From contig NC_134454.1 of the NCBI RefSeq assembly GCF_030867145.1, forward strand, positions 64,896,308 through 64,960,307: 64,000 nt of DNA, read 5' to 3'. Each line of letters opens with the position of its first letter. Position 1 is the stretch's first letter. Shown here piece after piece: positions 1-12,097 of the stretch. Origin of the DNA: Opisthocomus hoazin (lineage: Eukaryota > Chordata > Aves > Opisthocomiformes > Opisthocomidae). The translations under genes were made by a program, and so were the position numbers. The notes under the pieces were generated by a model that worked only from the letters and a program-made list of their open reading frames with translations, was not told where the DNA came from and made no database searches.

Positions 1-380
1 TGTGTGGGAGTACATCATGCACATAGGCTTCACAAGAAGGACTGACAAATTTTTAAAACACTGTTTTCTCTGATCTCACTCCTGGAATTATTCTGGTGCC
101 CCTGACAAGTGTTTGGGCAGTTTTGTGTCAGCACACCAATTCTTGTAACTAAGGTTGAGGAGGGCAGGAAGAGTATTTCATTTTCAGAAAAATGGGCTGT
201 TTGGAACTTCCAGGGGGAACAACAGAAAGCAGGGTAACATTTCTGAGCCACAGAATTCCAAGTTACTCAGTAACTTGAATGAGATGGGTCTATATCTTTC
301 ATTGTATATGCTGCTTTGGAAAGCAGTCTCATTTCCTCTTGAATCCCAAAGACCTACCAATATAAAAGCTCCATTGCCTG

Positions 381-570
381 AATCACAAAATCACAGGATG
401 GTTGAGATTGGAGGGGACCTCTGGAGCTCATCTTGTCTGATCCCTCTGCTTCAGGAGGGCCACCTGCAACTGGCTGCCCAGGACTATGTCCAAGGATGGA
501 GACTCCACCAGTTCTCCGAGCAACATTTACCATCGCTCCATCACCCTCAAGGTAAAAAAGTGTTTCCTGC
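381..570 (-). repeat. CR1 LINE 3'-end fragment (old)
   Basis: The plus strand reads AATCACAAAATCACAGGATGG followed by the CR1 landmarks GGGGACCTCTGG, a GTCCAAGGATGGAGACTCCA-like block and CCATCACCCTCAAGGTAAAAA. This is the reverse complement of a CR1 3' end, so the element is on the minus strand. It is diverged from the 20 kb copy and is non-coding. Confidence 0.8.
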
Positions 571-1371
571 CTCCAGCCACAGCCATGGGACTCAGGGCTG
601 GAGGAGTCGGGCTGCTGTTGTAGAGAAGTGTTGGAGAAAGGGTGGGAGGGCTGAGGGCTGTGGGTGGAGGACGACAGGAGCTGTCTGGGTGCAGAGGTGC
701 TGGCAGGAGGACCCAGCAGGGACATGGCTGCCACCACGGCCTCTGTCCATGGCACCCCGCTTCCCAGGTCTTCGGGAGAGGTGGCCCCGCAGATGGGCAG
801 GGGGCTTGGACAGGTCTGTGCCCGTGGCTGGAAGGGGGAGGTGGGAAGGCTGGAAAGCATTCCCTGCAATGGCTTGTGCTTTGGGTTTTGCAAGCAGAAG
901 GTGTGGAAACATCCCTTGACGTGGGCTGCACTGTCGACATCGCCCAGGCAGATGCAGCACCGGCTGCCTGCTGCCGCTTCCCACCGCCCTGCCTGTTGCA
1001 GCAGAGCTGCTCTGCTCTAGAGCCCCCCCAGCACCCGACACCATGTCCTGCTGAGAGGGATGTTCAAAGGGCCTGAGCTTTGCTGGCACTAGAAATGGAA
1101 AAGCAAAGAACGCCCCAGAAAATGGTGCGAGAGGGGAGGCACGGGCCTCCCAAAGGGTCTTGTGGACTGAAAAGCAGCAGCAGAATCAGCCCTATGAGAC
1201 CGCCAGCCCCAAGGGCTGCCCTCCCAACCTGCCTGTCCCCCTCGGCTCCCCCCAGGGACACTGCCCCCAACCCAACACCCCCTGCCCGCTCTGCTACTGC
1301 CGGACAACCAGCACTGCCCGAGCTACCACAGGGTACCTGGAGGAGGCAGTCAGGGAAGGCGGTTCCCCTTT
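571..1371. other. GC-rich sequence between two CR1 pieces, unassigned
   Basis: About 800 bp of GC-rich sequence with overlapping open frames on both strands but no recognisable domain, splice structure or start context. It separates two minus-strand CR1 fragments and does not match the CR1 section expected between them. It may be an insertion into an old CR1, or unrelated sequence between two insertions. Confidence 0.4.
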
Positions 1372-1620
1372 GTGGAACTTGATGATGTTTCTTTCACCCT
1401 ATTTCTCCAGCCTGTCAAGGTCCCTCTGGATGGCAGCCTGACCTCTAGCGTATCAGCCATTCGTCCCAGTTTTGTGTCATCTGCAAACTTGCTGAGGGTA
1501 TGCTCTGCCCCATCATCCAATTCATTAATAAAGATGTGAACAGTATCGTACTCAGTATTGAGTCTTGGGGTACACTGCTAGTTACTGGTTTCCCACTAGA
1601 CTTCACAATGCTGAATCCAC
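1372..1620 (-). repeat. CR1 LINE reverse-transcriptase fragment (old)
   Basis: The plus strand shows CCAGCCTGTCAAGGTCCCT, TTTTGTGTCATCTGCAAACT, a GCTGAGGGTA block and TTGGGGTACACTGCTAGTTA. These align collinearly with 20937-21180 of the better-preserved CR1. They correspond to the RT catalytic FADDTK region and the preceding PQGS-like part on the minus strand. Several indels break the frame. Confidence 0.8.
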
Positions 1621-4600
1621 CTCCCCAAGCTCTCAAAAAACGTCGGCTCTCTGACCCCTTCAAAAAAACTATTTTAAGACACTGCAATAAAATTAGCACC
1701 GTATAATGGAAACTTTGCATGTAATCACATCTCAGTGGGATGTTTGAGCTTCACCATGACATTCTGGTGAGGCAAATCCCCAAGACATTGTGGAGGTCTA
1801 ATGCCCACAGAGTTACTGCTTAGCAACCAAGAGCTTCTTCATGAAAAAGCAAACCCTTTGCAGCCTGGGAGTTGGTTGCTGTAACTTCCATCCAGGAAAG
1901 AGGAGGAGAGCTGAAATTGTACAGTGAGTGGCTCTCAGCACATTCATATCCAGGACAAGACCAATAGCTTTATTCCTCACACCACAATCTGTGTCACTAT
2001 CTGAACTAAGCACAGTTCAGAGCCAGACACTGCCTTGCAGACTTCCCCGGTGCTCTGGGGGCATGAGGAAGGCTCACTTCTTTCCTCAATAAGATTATTG
2101 CTTGTAGGTCTGCAACAGGAGTCTCGCTCTCAGAACCCAGCCTGTTCTGAAATTCTATCTTTTATACACTTCAATGAAGTTTAGTATTCTCAGCCCGGGT
2201 AGCATTAGCCCAGCCTTGAGAAACACTTGCCATGCACCTAGTGCGGAGCTGGGGCCAGCTGAGGCTCAGTATTTGCTTAGCATAGTCAGGATCTGTCCCC
2301 TCATCTGTAAAATGACCACAGGAGAACTGATCCAATAAGCTGTTGTGTCTACTGATCTTCTTCCAGAGCTCTAGAACTGGCCTGGCAGAGAGACAGATGA
2401 AGGTAAGGAGCAACTGCTAAGCCAGCCTGGCATCAACAGTTATTTTCCAGTGAGTAATGGATGTGTCCAGAGATGTCTGGCGCAGTCCATTCAGAGTATG
2501 CTCCAGCTGAGGGATCTTAGGCAAAAAGATGATTGTCCAAGGTTATCAACTATGCCTGAAGTTGGACTCCCATTGATACTTTGTACCTATTCTGAAGGTA
2601 AAGTATGTGTGCTCTTTCTCTTTCCCTCTTATTGCATCTTTACCTGACATGAAAACAAGACACTGTATACAAGGAGGAGAGAAAAAGAAAAAATATGCTT
2701 CTCTGCTGCATTTGAAATGTTCTCTATGTTAAAAAGTAACTCTAAATTTCTGATAGCATCCTAGGTAACTTATGTCACGCTTGTCAGTTTTTCTGTCATT
2801 TTCATTATCCTTTAATATATCCATTCTGATGTTTGATTTACATCACTCTGCCACTTCTTAGGGTTTTTTCTGTAAATATTAAGAAGTTGCCTTGGAGTTC
2901 CTTCTATAAATATTAAGGCAGTCTTAACCAGCATCTTATGCCGTCTCTGTGGCAACATTCGGAGCTATTCTTAGGCCCACAATCTTGAAGGCTGGTGTGC
3001 AGATTTCATCATTGCTTTGCTCCAGGAGGTTCTTTTGTCCAGTAAGTTTTTAAATTTTGTAACCTCTCTGAAAAGAAATCTGGTACTTGATGTACCCCAT
3101 GGCTCCAGACTTCTTCCTTGTGCCAAATGTAAATTTTCCTTGCTATGATATAAGCAGTGATGTTTCTTACAAGTGACATGCAGAAAGATCTATTGCCTTC
3201 CAGTCTGCAGATACTTTTTTACATTACTGTGTCTCTGCTCAATCTTTTATTTGCTTAAATCTGATTTTTATTCTATTTTCTCAGAAGTTAAGTTTTCCAC
3301 ACCTCTGAACAGTAACTTCTCCTTCTCTGGATGCTCTCCAACTAGTCTGCTCTTTTTTGCGTTTGTTTTTTTTTTTTTTTTTCCCTGACATATACTACAA
3401 GAAATGGAGACCATCTAGTTCTGAGTCAACAGGAGTTTTTTTCCCTGAAGTCTTACTTATGTTTATGTACTCCCATAAAATGTTTGGGTTTTGTCCAATA
3501 GAACAATGCTGTTCAGCTTATAATCCAGTGAAAACTACAGAGCCAGTCCCGAAATACTGCTGCAAAACAAATTTTTCTCACCCTATCAATGGGTAACTGT
3601 ATATTCTTACCTAAGTTCAGAGTATTTTTCATTGTTCTTCAGGATTTTCACTCTCTTCCTATTGTTGGAGACGTTTTGGGATCTGCTTCTCTCTTCCAGT
3701 AGCCTTGTGTCACTCTGACTGTCATCAGGCACAGGTTCCTGTTTCAGCATCCAAGCCACTGAAGTCGCTGTGGAATAACAGTGGACTCACAGCAACTCTC
3801 CTGGTCTCTATTTCCTACTGCTTACTGTAATCCATTTCCCATCTGGGTATTCTGGAGATGAGAAACACATATTTACCAATAAATAATTTATAAATAATAG
3901 GTTTTTTTCAAGAATCTGTTTTGTTGCTGTCCTGGCCACCTTTTGTCCCTAAGAGGGCAATTTATGGCAAGAAGAACAGAACTGTCAAACTGCAAGGGAA
4001 GTGTTACCAGGACCCAAGACTAGGTGTATCTTTGATTAGGAGTGTCTCTGTTTTTCTTCAACTGAGAAGGAATTTCAAGGATAACGATCCTATCATGTTA
4101 CTGTTTTCAAAAACGGTGCTATGTCTGATGGCTTTTGAGAAGCTCGTTTAATTTTGCACAGATATGGCCTTTTATTAGGATGGATGTGCTGTATTTATCT
4201 TTTGCTTTCCTGTAGAGGGTGAGAAAAGATTATTTGTAAGAAAACAGGGCAGCATTGTTTTCCTTTCTGACATGCCGTGTCAAGAACTAGTACAAAGGTA
4301 TTGCTCAGTTGGAGATATAAAATTTTGGAAGAGAGGTTTGCCAGAAATGGATGAAATTACAGGAGGTAAATTCCTTTCACTGGTATTAAAAAAGAATTCT
4401 AGCTCAACTTACCAGTAGTTCATCTACCTTTATGCTCTCTTAGCATTGCTCTGTATGGAGCTGGGGAGGCAAAGATGATTTTCCAGCTCATATGTGACTT
4501 TGCCATTCACATGTGATCCTTCTTATAAAATAAAAATGCCTAGTGGCCAGGTGCCATCAATACCTGACAGCTGGGACGAGCCAGAAGATGATGTTCCAGC

Positions 4601-7600
4601 CACATCCTCTGTCTTTTAGCTTGCTGCAGTCTTGGAGGAAATACAGCAGTGCACTGCCAGTAGCGCTCTTCTGTGTGCAGCACTCAGGGAATCTGCCTGT
4701 GCTAGACATGGCTTGTAATTGCTTTTTGTGGTGCAGAAGTGGTAGTGTGATCCTCTGTGGGTCACAGTGATGTGCACTTGCACAATTAATTTACTTCATT
4801 CTCTGTCAGATGACAGCAGTGATCATTCCCTGTCCTGAGAAGCATGTAGTGTGTGATATGCAAGAAGAGACACAATGTGATTCGTTCCAGAAAGAAAATC
4901 ATGCAAAGGAGACACCAGCAGTCTCACTGGCTTTTCTGTGAGACACAGACTGAAAGATCTGAGGGGTAAGTCAGTATCCAGACCCACTTAGCTGAGGACA
5001 GCTGGAAGCCAGAAATAGCACCTGTGAAGCGAGCCTTTAATAGGTTTTGTTTGGTCCCAGCTGCTGTCATCTCAAAGTCTACTCTGAGCAAATTGTGCTA
5101 TTTAATTATTTTGTTGGTATGGTAATGTTTCTGAATGCATGCCAGGAGTAGTAGTAAAAAAAAACCTTCACTATGTTATTGACTAAAGTCATTAGCTTCT
5201 ACAGAGGCCAGCTTCCCAATACCATTCAAATACCAGGCAGTCTGAGTCAGTCCTGATCATCACTTTGGGAAAACAAATTCAGACCTTTGCCGAAAAACAG
5301 TGTGAGAGAGGACTGATCTTGCAATTACTCTGCCATTCCACAGGGCTGGGGATCTTGGTGCAGAGCACAGCACATCTTCCCAAGGCTTAAGATGGGCCAT
5401 CAGGCAATCGACTCTTTTATGCCCCTACGCTGCAGGTGCATAAAAAGGTATTTTAGCCTCCATGAAGCTGTCCTTTCCCTCTGCATAGCCTAAAACTCTT
5501 TTCCTCTTGTTGCCCTCTTCCTTTCTAGGCAGCAGCAGCCATCACTGGAGAAGCTCTGATTTATCTCTCCATTTTACTTTTCTCTAATGCCAGTTGCCAT
5601 TAAATGCCTCAGACAATCCAGGCCAGGCTCTGTGCTGACAGAAGCTGAGGCCATGGGAAAAGACAGTGGATTGATATTTGTACTGCCTGGCCTGGACCTT
5701 TAGTCCCAGTAAAACGTTAGGCAAGTAGCTGCTGCTTTATAGTTGTCTTCACTTATGGGTACACACATGTCCCTGCCTGCCACCGGTATCTAAGACAGTG
5801 GGCCTCAGCAGACCTCTATGTGGGGTTTTGTGACCTGCCCCCATCATGCTGACTCTGCTATGGCTGCAGCAAGCCACAGCAGAATGAGCACTAAAGGACT
5901 CAGGTCTGAAGGTGTACGCTTAAACTCCAAGTGTATACAGCCTCCCTAACTATCCACACCACTCACTTCAACATACTCCCTGACTTCTAATATCAAATAT
6001 ATCTTGAAAATTGGAACTAACAAGAAAACTAAGAAAACGGAAGAGGGAGATACAGTGATTTTAAATTCTAAAACTGAAAATATTTTTCTCTTCTGAATTT
6101 GATATGCAGAACCAATGGTCCTCAAAAAAAAAAGTTCAGGCAGAAGAAAGGAGCCTAGAATGAGTCTGTATCCTGCTCCCACTGCACTGGGACCACAAGC
6201 ACCTGAAAGGCTAATGCAATTGATTATTCTGTGGAATGGTAATGCCCATGCCTTAGTGGTTCTGTCTGAAGAGAAAACAGCTCTGGTTTCTTAATTCAGA
6301 GTTCCTTCTTTTCATTTTTTTCTCAGTAATCATTGTGAAGCAAAATCACATTATGTGACACGGAAACACACTGTCAGTTGGAAACCTTAGCTGGCCATCT
6401 TAGGGTACTTTTTCATTAATAATCTATTTGTGCAAGAGCCAAACAAATGACGTTTGTAATGGGACTGTTCCTCGAGTAAAGCAGTGAAGAAGAAAAGGGA
6501 AATAGTAAGATCTCTTATTTTTTTGACCCTAAAATATATTGTAATTCCAACCCTCTGTACATTTGCTTAGCAGGTCAGCGTGCTCCTGAACAGCTGAATT
6601 GCTCTTCTCCAGAGATTGCTCTGTAAAGCTTAGTTGTTGTTAACTAAAATTTTAGCCTCCAAAATGTAAAACCCATTGAAATGTGTTTGACCTGTAAGAA
6701 ATCATTTGTGTGCTTCAAAAAACTATTTCTCTTTGCTTCCCTCTAACGATGCACAAGTGATAACTGAAGGACCAGTAATTCTTTCAACTATCTGCTAAAC
6801 TTTTCTTGAAGTCAGTGTATTACCTGCCTTGGTGGGCACAGTAAAATTCGTCAAAAATCCAAACCATCTCGTCTTCTTTTTCTTCTGTATTCACAGCTCT
6901 CTTAAGCTGCTTTCTAATCGCCTGGGAATCATTTTAAAAGTGGAAGCCAAGCAAGTGGTTCTCCAGTGGTACATTTTTATTTCAAGTAATTGGGTTATTA
7001 GCAATTTATGCTGGCTTGGTCTCTCACCGTTCTTCTGTGGCAGGCCTGTGACAGTGTATTTACAAGGAGAGTTGCCTCTAGAACTAACATTGAAAGCCCA
7101 TTTCAGATTGAACTTGTTAAAAACTTAATGTTTATCAGATGCCGAAGGGAGAATATTTTGAGGCATTTCCTCCTAAATAAGGGTTTGGACCCTCTATCTC
7201 GCAAATCAAAGAGTGCTTCCTCAAAGTAAAAAGCTTGCTATTGCAGCTTTGGTATTACGTTTTTTACTCTCCCTTCAATTTGTTTTATTTGTCAGTACTG
7301 TAATTACAGGCCAGACATGGACATGTGTTCAGCTGAGGCAAAGCACAATGAGTGAAGCACAAGAGTCTTGCTGAATTTTCAAGAATTATTCTTCATGGGT
7401 GATCACCCTGTTCTCTAAGCCTAAAAACTGAGGGAAATGACAAGGCTTTGCTTTTTCTAATTGCTTCTGAGTCTCTAATCACAGTGATTTTAAAGGGGAA
7501 CAAACCAGAACAAGTTCCTTCCAGTTGTACTTACAAACAAGGGAAAGACATCACAGTTTCATCTAGAGGGTCATCTGTCAAACTCAGACTGCAGCCATTG

Positions 7601-10600
7601 CAGAAAGAGCCAGTCAGAAACTGTTCCCTCTTCTCTACAGAATCCCCTTTATGCCATTGTAAGATCTAGACTTTAATAGACTAGCTCCTGGTTTATCCTC
7701 TTGTCAAGAGTCGACAGTATATTCCTGCTTGTTAACGCATCCAATTTAGTGGCAACAGCAGGCCTTACAATAATATTAAACTATGAAAAAAATTAGGAAG
7801 CATCCTATTAACAAGACCATTTCCCCAGGATCACAGATAGAGGAATCTGGCTTTGCTGAAGAATAGCTTCTGCTTGTTCTGTGGTTTTCGTCCTTTGGCT
7901 GCTCCATCTTACACTACTGAAAAGGGCCTTTGTGCTGGAGATGAAGTATTCAAAAACTGTACTTCAAAACATTGTCACAATAAGTTTCTGTATACTCTAC
8001 AAGTTCCCACCCGGTAGATGTACTTGTTTCTGTTATTGCTTAATGATACTTCTGCACGAGGAAAGACCATTTTTGTAATTAGAGCTGAATAAAAATAACA
8101 CTTCTATGTGAAATATATTTGCTGGGTTTTAGAATATTTTGATTTCTGGAAACAGACCACCTGCTGCGTAGGACCCTTAAGTCTCCTAACTAATAATCTT
8201 CTCTCCACTTGAGCTAATTTTAGCTATTGCCACTTGAAACTTTCAATGGTTTCAGCCACCTACTGCCTTCATGCAACTTTTCCAGCCCCTTTCTAGCACT
8301 CTGCCTGTTCATACATCTGAGGATTATAAATAGTTTTATTTGGAAAATGGTCACTGGGGATGGAGGTGGAGAGACAGGAATCATCTGGGAGTAAATAGAT
8401 TGTTAATTCCCTTCTGAGCACTGAGCTGCTGATTCACTCCCAATCAGTTCCCACACAGCTTGGACTGAGTCAGCCCAGAGGGTGTTGAATAGTCAAGAGC
8501 AAAGACGATTCAGAGGATAATGGTTCTGCAAAGACCAAAACAGAAAAGTGACTCAGAAGGGGGGAACTAAAAGAAGAAAAACACATACTGGAGAGAGGGC
8601 GTAGGGGGGGAGAGGGGGGGAGGAAATCAAAAGGGAAATAAAAATAGACAAGCAATCCCTGTGCTGCCACCACTGTGTTGGAAACAAAGGTGTTCAGGGA
8701 GCTTGGAGATGAAACAGAAGTGAATGAAAGGAAAGGAGCGGATGGAAGAGGAGAAAAGACATTAAAAAACAAAAGTAGTATCAGAGTGAAATCACCCAGG
8801 GAGAGACAAAAAGGAAAAGAGGTGTAGGCAGAAAATGGGCTCAGAGTAGGGACACACTTCCAGGTGTGTCTCAGCCTAGCCACTGACTTCCCATCCACGT
8901 AAGCATGCACATAAAATCTTGCATCTATAAATGTCATATCACATGTATCCACGGGGAGGAAATAGCTGAAGTGGGGCCTTACAGTCAAGGACTTTCCATC
9001 ATTTCCATCATTTGCAGATCAAAGACCATGAGACAGGAAAAAAAAAAAGGCTCATATGAGAAATGGGCGTTCCAGAAATAGGAGAATATATTGGGAAGCA
9101 CTTTCATGCAGATTAAAGCCAGGGCTCTCCCTTCGAGTTTACTGTCAATTCAGTGAAAAGGGTGAAGGTCCTGACTTGGATGCTCTGAATCAACCTATTG
9201 GACCTTTAGTTGCTCTACCACTTCAAAAATTGCCCTAATCCTCCTCAGTCCTTTTACTGACTTTCTCTTAAATCTCAAGTTCCATGCTGCAGCCTTTGGG
9301 TATATTTGGGCTCAGGACAGAGACTTGGCACACGGGAGGCTGTCTTGCCTCATGTCTTGTGCAGGAGCCTTCCCTCCTTGCACTTTGTTCACATGAAAGG
9401 CAAGTAGCTGCTATGGTTCTGCACCTCCCGCAGCAATGAGCTCTCTGCTTGCATTCAGCACTGCTGAATACACAGTCTGCCATAGTAATATATAATTCTT
9501 TCTTCTTAAGGCTTCTTGTTTTAAAATTGTTCATATATATTTAACCTGTGCTGGTTTAAGGAGGCCGTGGAGATGTCTTGTCAACAGCAAAACAGAAGGT
9601 GAATGTTAGCAAAAGAATATATTGACTTGCATCTGGCAGATTTAATGCACAGTAACAGTTAAGATTTAGGCACGTATTAGTGGTATTGAACGCAAAGCTC
9701 GAGGACAAGCACTGACGGCATGTCCCTGGATACATCACTGCTGTCTGTACAGAGCTATATGGGTAATGTAAGGCCTACTTGACCAAGATGTTGAAGTTAG
9801 GAGTGTGTTTGCCCAGGGGTATATGTGGGGTGGATGGAGAGAGACGGCAGCTGAGAACATGATTCAGCTTTCTGTTGAGCCAGTTTGTCCTCTACAGGTT
9901 CCCCCTCAGTTCCTTTAGTGAGTCAAAGAGCACTTGTACTCCCAGCCTTATCACCTCAGTCAGGTGATAGGAGGGGTTGAGCTCAGGTGCAGATCCTCAA
10001 TTTAGGCACTAAGTAGGTGTTCATGTGAGGCTGTGTATGTTCCTCCAAGAGTATATTGATTAATTCTACACAAAAACAAGTAACAACTAACTGTGATGTG
10101 AACGTTTGCATAAAAATTAACTCCACTTCATTTCTGTACGGAGCTGAGGTAGACTTAGCATTGCATCTGAGACTGCTGTGTACTGTCTGACACCCAGACA
10201 CTTTCCAAAACTGTTGAAAAATAAGACTAACAGTTCCGGTATACTGTTCCTAATGTTACCCTCTCTGCCAAAGGGAGACACTTGTATGGTCATGGTTTAT
10301 TGTCTGGTGAGCTCTGGAGGCTGGTTGGGAGGAGACAAGTTTTGCTTTGGTTTTGCCATGTATTCACATCAGAGAAGGGAAACTCTGAAAAACGCTTTTC
10401 ACACTTTGAGTAAATACCATCGAGCTTTGAGATGCTCGCTAGCTCCTGGCATGCCTGAAGAGCAACTTCCAGGGACACAGACCAGCTCTTGAGAAAGTCC
10501 TATCTTGTGAAATGGAGGTAGTTATTGTATCTCTGAGGCACTGAAGCAGGCCTCTAGAGATGATATTCTGACTGCTGACTGGGAAAGATTATCATGAGGT

Positions 10601-11448
10601 GGCTGCAGCCACAGGGCAAATGACTATGCTGCAGGACCCCAAAATTGCAATGCCTATCAGGCAGCTTCTTACCAGCTGTAGATTTAATAAGCATCTTACT
10701 GATTTTTTTTACTTTATTGTCAAAGAAGCAATTGATTTGAGCCTGTGAAAGCAAAACAATTGTCTGGGGAAAAACATACATACAAGATATCTGTGATAAC
10801 TTTCGTCTGGTAATAAGAAAGGAGAGCAGGAAGTTTTCCTGTGCCACCAACACAGGCAGTGGGCCCTCGCATACATCTGTGTTTCTGCAGCGTGCTGCTC
10901 AGTGCAGGCAGCTGGTAGCAGGAAGAAAGAACCACGGATCTGGTGAGGAGATACTTGTGATTACAGCTTGAGTACTCATAGCATGAGACAGTCAAAAAAC
11001 AAAAGGGACGATGATAAGAATTTTTGGGTTTGGTTGTCCTGCCAAACAAGAGGGTGCTGGTGATAGACGAAAAAAAGCCAAACTGATGTGGCTGAGATGA
11101 GATGTGTTTCCACAGAAACGTTGCCATTGGCAGTGGCATTTCTGGAGGGGGACTGGTGCAAAGTGATGAAATTGCATTGTGTGCCAAACACAAGGTGACC
11201 ATCAGCAGTTCTACCCCTCCTGTGTGGTGCAGGCTTCCAAGAACTGTGTGAAGAGCTTCCTCCATCCAACAACCACTCCCACAACTTTGGGGCTGGAAGG
11301 ACTCTTCTGGGGTGGAGGATGCCAGAGATGCACCATGCTACCATGAAGCTCATCCCCTGGTGGGTTACAAATAGACAGACTGCTAACCCAACTGATGGAG
11401 GCAGTGGGTGTGTTAGCTGTACTCCTCTCATTTCAACAGGATTGGGAA
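1621..11448. other. Non-coding interval, no gene seen
   Basis: AT-rich intergenic DNA. Open frames are short and lack domain-like sequence or splice context. A poly-T run lies at about 3365-3382, and a G-rich purine tract near 8.6 kb. I see no RNA gene. Confidence 0.5.
8597..8620 (+). other. G-rich tract with quadruplex potential
   Basis: Three G runs (GGG at 8597-8599, seven G at 8604-8610, seven G at 8614-8620) sit in a purine-rich stretch of roughly 8530-8830. The longer runs can be split to supply four G-triplets, so an intramolecular G-quadruplex is possible on the plus strand. Confidence 0.5.
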
Positions 11449-12097
11449 TGTTGTGGTTTAACCTGGCAACTGGCAGCTAAGCCCTGGGCAACTGTTCGTT
11501 CACCCTTGCCCTTAGATGAGCAGAGGATGGGGAGAAGAAATGGACAAAAGGTAAAACTGGGGTTGAGAGAAAGACATTTTAATATGACAACAAAGGAAAT
11601 ACTAATATTAATACTACTAATTATAATATTAATATTAATAATGAATATGCAAAACAACTGATATACAATAACATGTTCTCACCACCCAGTGATCGATTTA
11701 CAGCCAGTCCCTGAGCAGCAATTACAAAACCCAGAAATCACAAATTTCACCTAACTCCCAGAAAAGACCAAACTCCCAGACAAGAGAAGATGTGAACTTG
11801 TGGAAACAAGAAGAGCAGAAAGGTTCCTGCCCCCCAGCCAACCCCCGTTCATAGGCTGAGCATGACGTCCATGGTAAGGGATATTTTCACTGGCCAGCTG
11901 GGGCTGCCTGCCTGGCTGTGCTCCCTCCCAGCTCCTGAACACCTGCTCACTGGCTGAATATGGGAGACTGGAGAAAGGCCTTAATTTCAGAGAGACAACT
12001 GAAACCATCAGTGTTGCCAACATTCTTCTCGTACTATATGAAAAACACAGCAGCTGCTGGGATGACAATTAAGTCTATCCCAGCTGAAATGAGGACA
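11449..12097 (-). mobile_element. Solo LTR of an avian endogenous retrovirus, family A, minus strand
   Basis: The plus strand opens TGTTGTGGTTTAACCTGGC and closes CCCAGCTGAAATGAGGACA, the reverse complement of the ends of the LTR at 29898. Both share a central block with GAGCTGGGAGGGAGCA and CAGCCCCAGCTGGCCAGTG, and a core GACGTCATGCTCAG upstream of the predicted transcript start. AT-rich ATTA repeats near 11583-11640 correspond to the poly(A)-signal side. No viral coding sequence flanks it, so it is a solo LTR. Flanking 5-mers (GGGAA/GTGAG) are not a clear duplication. The class is likely ERV-L-like but not certain. Confidence 0.8.

Noticed and set aside
354-1089. Overlapping open frames of 118-254 codons on both strands
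   Set aside because: They cover a CR1 3' fragment and GC-rich flanking DNA; no domain, no consistent splice sites.
8470-8988. 172-codon open frame rich in Ser, Phe, Pro and Leu on the minus strand
   Set aside because: It is the complement of a polypurine tract; low-complexity translation with no conserved motif.
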